The translations under genes were made by a program, and so were the position numbers. Source: Edolisoma coerulescens (lineage: Eukaryota; Chordata; Aves; Passeriformes; Campephagidae). From it: 64,000 nt of DNA. The stretch covers positions 124,001-188,000 of the forward strand of contig VWZW01004863.1 in NCBI GenBank assembly GCA_013397115.1, written 5' to 3'. This document shows, in pieces, positions 38,431-50,500 of this stretch. How positions within the stretch are numbered: position 1 is the stretch's first letter; every line of letters starts with the position of its first letter. The notes beneath the pieces are model-generated. The model was not told the DNA's origin and ran no database searches. It worked only from the letters and a program-made list of their open reading frames with translations.

Positions 38431-41400
38431 ATCTATGCATTTACATACTAATTGAAGACTTTAATATTTGAGGCTAAATTAGTCTAAATCTTTCAGCAGT
38501 AAAATAATAACATATTTGTAATATGTTCCAGATGCTCATTCCTTATGTACCTTGTGCAGGTATTTTAATTAGGACAAAAATCATCTGAGTTTAAATTTCA
38601 GATAAATTCCAGCTGCTGTTCTTGTTTAAATGACAAAATATAGCTTTAAGAACTAATAAATTCTCTCTCTGCTGGACAACGATGATTCCTTTAGCAGACT
38701 GGCCAATAATGCAATTCTGTTCTGAACTTGATAAGCTTTGTAGCAGATGGTAGAATGAGTGAGGTTTTTAATGTGTTAGGAATGCTGAGCATTATATCAT
38801 GACACAGGCAGGATTAGTTCCCAATGTGCTAATCAGAAATGCATCAAGCTTAATCTTTTTCTTTTTTTAAAAGAAGACCAAGACTGTACTTTCTTTCTTG
38901 TGGTTTCAGAAAATTATTGCTCAAAATACTTCCTTAGTTTTAAAAAATATATTTGTAGTTTTACCTAACATGCCTCCCAAAAGTGTTGCTTGTTTTTCGT
39001 GTTCAGCCACCCTCCTGTGGAAGACTCTGACCCTAACTTTCAAAATGGCTTTTATGCTATGCTTTTGAAGCTGCATGTTATTGGCTATGCTGTTCAAGAG
39101 ATGCTTATATCTAATCTATGTGCTGCTGGGTAGAGGACTGATATTGTAATTATTTTCTGTGTTCCAGGCAGTTACCACTTGGGAGTTCTTGTAAATGAGA
39201 GGCTTATTCTCTTGATATTTATTCACATAAATAACTGAGATGTATCAATCTGCTCTAAAACAATTCAAGTGGTCAATAAGCAGGTTTTTCTGTTCAATTT
39301 GCAAGTACTGCAGGCAATTTGCTGCTCATCATCTGTCCTGATGGAAGAAATCAGACTTTAATCACATTTAGTGGTAACAGCCTTTAAAAGGCTCTCTTTT
39401 GTTGAGAATTTTCTTTTATGTAACTTCACACAATGCCATCTCATTTAGTACACTTTAATTATTATAATGGAGGGTAAAAGAGGGATATATGAAGTTTTAA
39501 AAATTAATACATCTCAGACTTTAAAATTGGGTCTGATTCTATGTTCCACCTTGTGAGTAGGCTGAGAATTTTCTTAAAACTAATCCTAACATTTATTCAG
39601 GTCTCTTCATTTTATTCAGAGTCTGCCAAAATGTTTTATTTGGAGTCTTACATTCTATTTAAAGTAGTGAATGATGTCTGATATACTCTGGGATTTTAAG
39701 ACCTAAGGGACAGCAATTCCAGTGTCTCTATATAAGTGTGTGGATTTATTTTTGCTGCCCTATGATAGTATGCCTGGCTTCCAACTGCTTCTCCGTCACA
39801 AATCCTTATTTTTGCAAACCAGGAGGATTCCTTGAGAACTCCTTGATTGCGTCTGTGCTGTTGGACTGTCTTCAGTCAGATTCTCCTCATAGCATATCTC
39901 TGTCCTTTTTCTGGTTTTCATGTTTTGTGTTGCCCAGGATTTTATTCTTTTTGCATTTTACGGTCCAAGTTCCATCACTTTCCACCACCAAGCTAAGTCA
40001 TGGGGAGTGTTCAGTGTCTAGAGGAGTGATTGCTAGGCACATCTCACTCTAAAAATTGAAATGAATTTTCTGGCAGAAGAAAACTACCATGTTCCATGAA
40101 GAGTACATTGCTTATGTCTGTGGGAGCATTTTCTTCACCTCTACATGGAATTGACTGATTCTCTTCCTCAAGAGTCCTCATTACGAATCTGTCAACCAAT
40201 TCCATGATTCCTTCCAACTCCAAAAAGCTAATGTTTTTCATGAGTTTTATAATTATTGAAAGTAAAACTTGAGTTAATTCCTTCAACCAATTCCTTCAGT
40301 GAACTCTTGGCATCTCATCAGGATCTTTCATTGACCTTGATGGGTGCAGAATAGTCATATCTGGGTCTTTCTGTCAAGAGTCTGAGCAAATTCAGTAAGG
40401 GTTTATAATTCTTCATGTCATTTAAAGGATTACTTCTTTTAACTGAGTGAACATTTTTTACAGTTCTCAGGCATTTTCTTTATTCTCGTTCTCTGAAAAG
40501 TTTTGGAGTTTTTTATTTCTTCCTTTTATTAGATTTAAGCACCAGTACTCTAATGTTAAAGCTGACAAAAGAAAGATTCTCAGAAGGTAATTGAAATAGT
40601 TTTCTATCCAAGGTACCCCTGCACATATGCTCATAATTTGTCTGACTCCCGTGTTCTTCCATGCTTCAATTTATAAAGGCTTTAGCAATAGCAATGAAAG
40701 CTTTTAAAATTTCATTTAGTCCATTTCAATATATATGTTTACGGTTAGAACTTCTGCATTTTTTCATCTTCTCTATACTAAATATTTAATATTTCATTTA
40801 TTTGTGTACTTTGATATTGAAATTTTTTCCTACCTATCAAACAAATCTGTCTATAAACCACAATTGCCAAAGGTCAACATAGGTTCTTCTTGAATGGCTC
40901 TTCCTAAAGGCTTATCTTACTTCATGCAATGAAAAATTTTTGAATGTATTTGCACTAAACAGATCTTCATTTAGCACTAAAGAACTTGTTTAATGCAGGC
41001 CTTAGGATGCCTTTTATTCATAGATAGTAGAAACTGTAAAAAAAATTAACTTTTTTTTTTCTTAAGGCAAACCCTCAACTTCATTAGTCTAAGCTTCCAT
41101 TGTCTTTCTTTACCTTTTATTCATCTATGAACATTTTTCAGGTCTTGCAGTGATTGTGTATCCGTCACAAGCACTCAGCTTTCATGTATAGCTTTCTAAA
41201 TATTCATTAAGGTATTTATATCCAACCCAATGATACTATGTTATAATCTAAGTTGAGTTCATTTAATTTCTTCATGTGTAGAACCATTTTTTAGAACTGT
41301 AAGATACAATTGAGGTCACAGATTTCCTTCTGTTGCTCTGTCATTACTGCTAAGCATGGGGTTGCATTAATTGAAACAAATTACAAGTTCTGCAAATTGT

Positions 41401-44046
41401 ACAGCATGTTTCATGTATCATGTAGACAATTCAAATATCTGTGATGAAAACAGCTTTAGGTAAATACAAGCGAATTTGTTTTCCAGATACTGTATTTCTA
41501 TCAATCAGCTGTATTCACAGGTCTGCTGTGCTATATGAGAGAGGAAACACACATTCCCTCCTTCAGGGAGTCTTTGCTTGATTTATTTCTTGTTTTCTTG
41601 TTTCTCTAACCCTGTAATAAAAGTCATACAGAATGACAGTGTTGTCTACAGGTGCCCTTCAGGTGTGGAAAAACATAATGACTCTGGTTACAGACACGGG
41701 ATTGTGAACAAAAGCAAGGAACTTAAAGAAAGTAAAGCGATTTCTACGAAAGACAGTTCTAAGAAATCCACAGCACTTGGTTGAAAAATTTAAGAGTTAA
41801 AATTGTGTTTTCTGTACTTACTATATAAAGCAGCTTACAAGGCTTGGAGAGAGTTTTGTATAGCACCCAATCTTTCTGTCTTTCCTGGATGTATTCTTTC
41901 AGAGGCCCAAAGCAAATGGCTACATAGGAAATGGGGCTGCTGTAAAACATGCTCACCTTCTTCAATAATTTTACAGTGGAAGGACAGAAAGTCCAGCACA
42001 CTTCCGCAGTCCAACTGTGTCTCAGCATGCAGGATGAAGTTGGAGCTGCTTTCAGTCTGTCTGTAGTACACCAATGCTGACCTTGTACCCAGACAGGACG
42101 CTGACCTCTGTCGAGCACACACTGGGAAGACAGAAGTATTTGGTTCTAATTCTATGACTTTTCAGCAGTACATCAAAGGTTTTTTTACTTCTTTCAGCTT
42201 AAAGAGATTTGACAAAGGGCCTTCGTACCAGTGAAAGGCCTTTTGCATATTTAACTTTACTACTCAGAGTTGCACAAACTACACAAAACAGTAAACCATA
42301 TAACCTCTGATTACTTACTAGATATGTGGAGATTCCTGCCAACAAACAAGTCTGTCTCCATCTCCTTTTCTACTTTTTTTCTTCTCTGACATTAAGATTT
42401 TATATTTATTCTCTTCAGGGAGAAAATCAAGAAGTAAGGTCTAACCTTATTTTTTTTCCATAGCGTTCCGGAATAAGGTAATAGATTAAAGGGAAAATAA
42501 ATCCTGAAATACTGTGGAAATAAACTTTGGTTAAGTTTAAGTGCTGACTGAAGATAGTATTTTAAGCACCATTCATATAAAAAAGAATTATTTTGGAAGG
42601 CATGCCATCAGTCAACAGTTGTGTCTTAATAGCACACAGAGCTCTTTAATCCATTAGAAAAAATTGTCATGCTTGGAGTGAACAAGAAAATTTACTGGCA
42701 CTATTGATGTGATTCCCCAGCTTGGTGAAGATGTTAAAATATGCCGTGAATACAACTGTAAGGATTCTGTCTGGAAATGAACCCTTATTTATCATGAGAA
42801 CCTCAACTCATATTTGTTATGAGTAGTCACATCTGTGAAAACTCACCTGTCCCAAACTAAAGCAGAGCAATAACTCTAAGAACTTCTCATGTCCTGCCCT
42901 ATGGGCTCTCAGAGTTATTTACCTACAGAGAATATCCATCACTCATTAAAATCTCCTATAATTCCTGCCCCTCTCCATTATGCTGATGTTTTTCTAGCCC
43001 CACAGTATGGGAATAGGGAGCATGGGGGAATTTTTGGGAAGATATGTGAGACTAAGAGATTGGGATCCAACAATTAAATTTTTAAGAAGATTAGAAGTAA
43101 AGAACAGAATCACCTATTTTCTCCTTTGTCATTCCTTATTTTACTGCTTTATTTGAATGGTTAGGCAAATTTGTTCTCATGTATGTAATTTCTGTATTAA
43201 TGACTTAGAGGTTTGATTGGAATAAGAATTAGCTTCAGGTGTTTTTTTGCTTGGACTGTAAACAACAATGTATGGGTACAAATATTCAGCAGATTATGTG
43301 AATGATGGTATGCCAAGGGCTAAAGAGTGGACTTTTATTATTTGGATGGAGTTTTGGTGAAAATGAACCTAACAGAGAAACACAAAAGGAGTCTCTAAGC
43401 ACAAGTACAGACAGACCTGAATCTATTCTGTTCATGCTCTGAGCAAGCAACCTCATCCTGGCCAGAAGCCACAGAGCTCCATAGTGTTGTGTTTGGCTCC
43501 TGAGAGGTCAGGTTTATTAGTCCAGGCTCAGTGATGCTCCATCACAGCCACATGGTTTTTGGATGGGAGCTGGAGGAAAGCCAGACAGCTTGCAGAGTGG
43601 GCAGAATGAATTTGGGCTGGCTACATCTGTCTGTATAGATGTGCCAGATGCTTTGAAAAGGGCGGGTTTTGCATACTGGAACAGGAACCGCATGAGGAAA
43701 GCATGGGTTGTTTGTTTTTGGTTTGGGTTTCATTTTGTTGTTCTTTTTTTGGTTTCTTTTTCCCAAATCTAGTTTCTTTGCTGAGGTGCAACACAGAGTT
43801 AAAAGGGAAACCTCCCTTAAATGCAAAAGACCCATAAAATACGTGGCTGTAAACCCTCTCCTCTTCACAATTCAGTGTATCATACTTGAGGTGTTTTTCA
43901 AAATTCTCCCAATAACAGAAAATTGACTTTTTTTTGATATCACAGTTTCTGAATGATGCAGAAGACATTTAGCAAGAGCAGCAAAATACTCTTTTGAGAA
44001 AGAAAGAGGAAATACAGTTGAACAGCTCTAGTGCAGGGAATAGCTC
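38431..44046. other. AT-rich non-coding DNA, no gene recognised
   Basis: No exon or interspersed repeat was identified across 5.6 kb. Overlapping frames of 87-119 codons on both strands near 41.76-42.12 kb, and of up to 115 codons near 43.54-43.97 kb, do not show a recognisable product or splice structure. The T/G-rich tract at about 43.70-43.77 kb is low-complexity DNA. Confidence 0.58.
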
Positions 44047-44589
44047 TGACAGACCTGGTAGAACAGGAGATGCTGAGGACACTTCCCTGTCTGACCATCC
44101 AGGAGCCACTCTGGCAGCCACACTCACACCCCCTGAGCTGGGACTGAGGCCCCTTCGCAGCTCACCCCCCACACTCGGACAGTCACACCAGGTCTCCTCA
44201 ACTGGCTCAAACTCAGCTTTGCCATAGCAGCGTCTCAGTTGTCTCGATCCTTATTTTAATCCTGGTGCAGTAACAAAATAACAGCTAGAGCTGGTGCCCC
44301 TGAGGAAGCACCTCGAACAAAGGAACCCCATGGCTTTTATACCCTCACAGACTAGCGTGAGAGTCCTGCCCCGTCTGATCCTCCATTCACCTGGCTGGGC
44401 CACAAGTCCCCGTGCACTTTGTTATGCAAAGTGTAGGCAGTTCACGACCTCTTGCCTGGGGCTCCCGACACCCGGAGTTCCCTCTGCAGCTCTCGCTGCA
44501 GCTTGTGAACCGAGCTACCTGCACTAAATGTGTTCCTGAACAGAGAAGACATGGCAAGATGTCCAACACCATAAGGAAAAGAGCAGACA
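44047..44589 (-). mobile_element. Probable LTR of an endogenous retrovirus on the minus strand
   Basis: On the minus strand the order is promoter-like: a GC-richer upstream part, a strong TATA box (tataaaag, 44341 down to 44334), a region with 'ggggttcctttgttcgagg', then the variant poly(A) signal attaaa (44260 to 44255), and a CpG-containing U5-like region. A tgtctgc at 44589 could be the 5' end. The 3' end near 44047 and the absence of a target duplication leave both limits uncertain. No retroviral coding region adjoins, so it is likely solo or a remnant. Open frames of up to 77 codons on both strands here are not called genes. Confidence 0.5.
44334..44341 (-). promoter_or_regulatory. TATA box on the minus strand
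   Basis: The plus-strand cttttata is a perfect tataaaag on the minus strand. It lies about 75 bp before an attaaa signal and follows a CpG-richer upstream region. This spacing fits an LTR promoter, where transcripts start near 44305 and end soon after the signal in a solo copy. Confidence 0.5.
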
Positions 44590-47500
44590 TGTTGCTCCTT
44601 TGTACCTAAAGTTAGTTGTCTCCTGCAGTAGAGTTAGCTGGTTTGGTAGCACAGGTGACTGATGGGTTGCCCATTTAGGTTGGTGGGGCTCACCTGGATG
44701 TGAAGAAAAACAAGGGGCTGCAGGCTCTCTTCTGCCAGATAACACAGCAGGTTAGCTGGCTATATCCTGGAACTCCACCTCTGCCTTTCCCTCCTCTCTC
44801 ACACACAGTAACGTGCATCTGGAAACAGCTTCCTCATCATGCACCCACTGATGCACCACTAATTGGAATCTCACTTCACACACATGAAGATGGGAAAGAA
44901 AACTCATCTTCTGCTTCCAGAGATCAATCATGGCAAACAGCAAGAGGCAATCAGCTCTGCTTTTTGAGTAGTGCCATTCCATTTACATCTGTTAGAAGAA
45001 AAATTAGTGTAATCATAGATAACCCATACTGCTTCCAGAGACTGGCATATCTCCATTAGCAGTGGCAAAGGAGAGGACAGATGCTTTGATAATAGCTGCA
45101 TAACTCCATGTCACCATGTACAGAGGAACATGAAAACCCAGTGTGGTATCAGGATAGCCTTCAATAGCAATACCTAAAAAAACCAATAGTTCAGATATTT
45201 TTTCCAGAGGACAACTCCTTTACTGCCACAGGGAAAAAAAAAAAAAAGAAAAGGAAAAAAGAAGAGTGCTGAAATGTATTCTTTTTATATTGTGAACAAC
45301 TGAGAGATTTGGTCTTTTTTTAATTCAGGTGAATAAAGTCATTAATAATGAATGACTGTTTATGAAACGGTACATGGAAAATAACACACAAAAGGAGTGC
45401 TTAAGGTTATATTTGAATTTCATGAGTTTCATTAAAATGCTGTAAAATTAAAAAAGCTGGCCTGACTGAAATCAGAATAGAAAAAAGGAAAGGTATTCTT
45501 GATTCTTGGCAATAGTCATTAAGCCTCAGCACAGGTTAAATGTTTACTTTTAAAAGCAGAGAAGTTAAAATGACAATCAGCAAAGAACTTTAGCTAACCT
45601 GAAGTCCATGTTACGATACTTCATTTCAATGACACCATGTGCTGAAGTGAATAGCCTAAATAAGACAAATATTGTAAATATGATGCAAACAATATATATA
45701 ATTTTCTGCTTTAAATGGCTTTAGGCAGACAACTGTTCCTTGACAAGCCCATAAAAGCACCATGCTGATAGCATAAGCCCATAATCAGGGATGCAGAAAA
45801 AGATGTGGGAATTTAGATTCCACATCTGTAACATTTTTCTGGAGAGAGCTTTCTTTCACAAACTGAGAAAGCTTTTCTACCATTTAATAACATAAAAGAA
45901 GTACACTCAGCTCAGCCTGAATGGAGCTGAATTCTCAAGAATATTCAGATCCCGTCACTGTACATTAATCTTGAGAAGGGAAATTTCTGTCAAAGCTGTG
46001 CTCCTCAGCCAACAGAAGTCAAGATTCATAGTTTTATACTGATGGCTAAGGATTGGGTCTGATAACCATGGACGAGTGAGGTTTGCACTCGTTCTACCAC
46101 CATTTTCCTCCTTTCTGCGAGCCTGGTAAATGCCATGTTGGTAAGAGAGAATATAAAGGGTGCTTAATTTTCACACTCCTTGGTGCTGAGTCACAAAGCC
46201 TTTTACACCTGGTCTCTACACTTGGTACAACATCACTTTTAGAAATGTTAGCCTAAAATACTTTTTCTTAGTACAGAAAGCTATTTCTTATTTGAGTACT
46301 CACAGCTCAATTTATTATCTTATTAAAAGTATTAAATATCTAATGTCATCATTTCAATGCAATAGCCAGATATTTTAATTTATAATATTAGTTTCAGATT
46401 GTATTAATTTGTTTCTTTATTGAACAAAATGTCATATATGTACATTACACATGCTGGATGTACTGACAAATCTTTAAATTCATAAAATAATAAAAAAGCA
46501 TAAAGCATTATCATTTTTCACAACTCAAAAGGCCTGCATGGCTTCCTGTTTCTATCTTCAAAAAATTTGGAGAGGTTTTTTCCAATTGCAGTTAAAATGT
46601 AATGTGAGTTATAAGCATGAGTGGTAGTGAAATACTGCATTTTAACTAGTTCTCTTTTACATACAGCATGGATTTGCCTTAAATCAGTTTTGTAAACTGG
46701 TGATATTGCAATAGAGCAAACATTTCTAATATTAAACTACTGCAATACATATAAACAAAAAAAAGAGTGAAAGTCAATTCTCTCACATTGCAAACCAGTG
46801 AATTAAAATGTCCTTAATACTTTTTGTCAGTGACAACATTTTCCATGATGAAGATTTTTAGTTTAAAGCATCTAAGGATTGTAATTTCCTGGAAAACAAA
46901 ATAATTTTAGGAATGTTTAACTGGAACCCAAAACCTTCACTTTTTTTTTTTTTTTTTTTTGGTACAGTTCTGTTCATCCATTTATCTGTGAATAGCCAGG
47001 TGGGACAGATATGTCAGTCTCAGGCGATTTCTAATAGAAAATGGCTGAATATTCACTTGGTTAGATGATGTAGGTATATTATTTTGATAGAAGAGCGGTT
47101 ATTTAATGTCATGGGTGATGAATGGCACAAGAAGAGTTAGAAGGGAAATAATGGTGATAATTTGTCAAAGATGCTAAGAGATAGAGCGGTAGGGCAGGTG
47201 AGGTAGAATGATACACTGTGTAGTTAGAATAATATGATATAGTGCTGGAGGGTTGGAGAATAACTTAGTAGACAGGAAAAAAAAATTTAAAAAGAAATGG
47301 GCAAACACTGCTTTGTACTAAAGGACTGAGAAATATTTAGGAAAATATGAGTGCTTGGAATACTTCTGATACAGGACAAATAAAGCCTAAGAATAAGTAT
47401 AATCTTAATTATGCAAATAGAGGGGGAAAATGAGATACATCAATTAGAAAGATACATTTTAGAAAAGCCGAATAAGGGATACTCCTAATGTCAAGGGAGG

Positions 47501-50500
47501 GAAAAAATACAATATGAAATCATTTTATGTTTCATTCTTCTGGATTAAATCTTTCTGAGTTACTCAATTTACATGTCTCAATACAGTAAGAAGGTAGACA
47601 AAATAAAAATAGATAAGAATAGAAAGGTGTGTTTCTGCAAGGTTTCAAGCTATTTGTGCTTGTTTCTAGCTTTTAAAAACCTCTTTAAAGACATTTATAC
47701 CTAATCAGGACATCAGAGGTTTTTAAAATATAAGAGGCATTTGGAAAATAGATTTTTGTATTAGGAAAAAAAGAGTAAATACATGTGAAAACTCAAGTCG
47801 TGAGCTTTTCAATACAACCTGCAGAAATTGAAAAGAGTGAAATGTAGAGGGATCAGTCAGACATAAAACAGTAGTTATATGGCAACAAGAGAAGAAAAGA
47901 CAAGTAGGAATTTTGAGCAGCTGGTAAAGTTGCTAAGTCTCATCGTTGTTACAGGAAACATCCCAGCGAATTTAAAATATAAAAGATATAAAAGGAATGA
48001 TGAAGACTTCTGTTGCTGACTGTTACAAATAACCACTTATGTGCAAATGAGAGGAAGTGGTTTTGAAAGACAGAGTTGTCCTTTGAAAGGACAGTTCAGT
48101 TCATTCAGTTAATTCAACTTTTCATCCAAGACAATAATTTCAAGAGTAAATTGAACCCAGGACATCTGAGTTTTCCCAAGGCAGTGCAGCCTTCTTCCCT
48201 AGACCAGCTATGTAGACTGGTACAGGAAGAAGGTGCAGTAAAGTCTGTGCAGTCTCAGAATTTTCCCATCTTTTAGGTGATTATGTCCTTTATTGCTAAG
48301 GAAACTCCATGTTCTCTCCATACATAGACTGCTCACAGAGTTTTCAAACACAATACCCAGGCTGGCTTTTCTCTGTTCTCATAGTTCATGCACTGAGATA
48401 AAGCAAGGATTATTCTACTGCGGTAAATAGAGTTTCACCACAGAATCGATAAGACGGAAGAGTCAGGTTTCTCTTTCCTTGCTTCAATAACCATTTTCCA
48501 CTTTGTTTTACTTTATTTTTTTACTGAGTTCATGCTGATAACTAGAATTCTTTCTTTTTGGATTGAGGGCCAGGGGAAGAATGAATTGAAAGTGTTAATG
48601 ATGATGACATAAATTATGCCAATATTCTTCTCTCCAGTCTAGAATTATGAACCTGGAGGTGTCTGAGCAATACAGATTCCTAAATCCATTCCTGCATACC
48701 AGTCTTTCCTGCATGTACTATTTAATATTCTTCCTTAGATACAGCAGTGGCAACAGGTGTAATCAAGTGTAGGGAGTCATTTTGAGAGGGAGCCTTGCTG
48801 TGTCAGAGCAGAGGCTTCCTACTGAAGAACGAGCACTTGCAAAGCTTTGCAAACAGCAGAATTTACTTGGCACCTATGCCCTACCAAAGCTGACATACCA
48901 CCTTGTGTGTGGGCACAGTGCCATGCTGACAGATGGGGACGACTGCAAGCAGCCGAGAGACCATGTCTGAGCATGAAATATGTTTGTGGAGGGCAGGATT
49001 CCCAGCTAGAAATGTCAAAACATCTGTTTGTCCTGAGTTTTGTGTGCCTACAGGTTAGATGGTCTAATGCTTTGTTAATTCATCACTGAGCTTGATTAAT
49101 TTTGTAAGAGTTTCTGCTATAGCTGACAGTCGTCATGATTTCAGACTAGTCTTGTATGCAAAGAAGCAAAATTAGTCCCTTCTTTTAGACTCTTCATTTC
49201 AAGACTGAAAATAGTGTCAGGAAAGGATGGAAGAGTTTTCATAAGGAAGAAACTCATTCCGTGCTTTCTGCAGTTTCCTGTGTTATTTTACTAGATGTAC
49301 TCTTATAATATTTGGTATTCATTCATCTCAAACCCAGCACCTTTAGGCTTCCATACTCAAACCCATTAAGAACTGAAAGAGTTATTTAAAACACTTTGTT
49401 CACAAAATAACATGTCAAAGAGTAATCAGGGCTGAAAAATATGAAAAATGGCAGATCTCTAAAATGACACTATCTCAACTTTTCTCTAACTGTAACAGTA
49501 TCTACAACTTTCATTTTCATAGGAAGAAAATATATTCTTTCCCACAAGGCAGTAGAGCTTCAATAAATTATTGCTTTTTAAATAAATCTACTTTTATCAC
49601 TCCTTAACCTTCATTTTCAGAACTAGTTTCAGACATGAACTTACTATGACTACTACTAACAGAATTTCTATAATTCCTTTTTGTAACACCTCAGTCTCTA
49701 TGACTCCAGTGAATAGCTTCATAATGACAGTGACGTGATTCTTTTTTGTTTAAGGTTGAAAAGATTGCCTTTCCATAGGTATTATTGTAATTGCTACTTT
49801 CTGTGATTTTTAGAGCTTCAAGTGCAATGCACACTATTACTTTTCAAGAATTTTAAAATATCTACTATTTCTGCTGCCCAAAATCTGTAGCCCTTAAGTA
49901 TTTACCAATATCAGGCTAATCAATGAATGCCACTACTATTTAATTTTTTTTTAAAGTTGAAAATAAAGTTGTGTTTCAAAGACTTGTTTCACTATAAGAC
50001 CTTGTAGAAATATTGACCTCAGATAAAAAGGTGTAATTTTTGAACACAGAGGACATTCTGCATTGTAATTCATGATACAAGGTTAAGACTTTCATACCCA
50101 AGCTTCTAAAAATGTGTACTCCAGCAAATGACCTGCCTTCATATTCTCTGTCAGGTGACATTTGTTCCCTTTGTAAAATCTTTCATAAGGACTATGTTGA
50201 CCTTGAGCAGCAATAGAGAACTGTATTTCTTAATGTAGATACAAACCATGCTGACAACTCAGTCTACCGCCTGCATCAGTGCTACCAAGGGGACAATGTT
50301 TAGATCAGGGAATGAATGGATGGGGAACATTATACTTTCTGAATGAAGAGTGTTAGAGATGACAAACAGTAAAAGATCATGAAATTCAGATCTGTGTGGC
50401 TTAATCTGCTGCAATTACACCTCTGTGGCAATGCGCCACAGGAGACCCAGGCACCAGACTATTTGAAATGAAGGTTGAGTAAGCAACCTCACATTCTTAT

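Noticed and set aside
42138..42165. 'attctatgac' as a sense CR1 tail
   Set aside because: The preceding sequence does not contain the CR1 3' end text.
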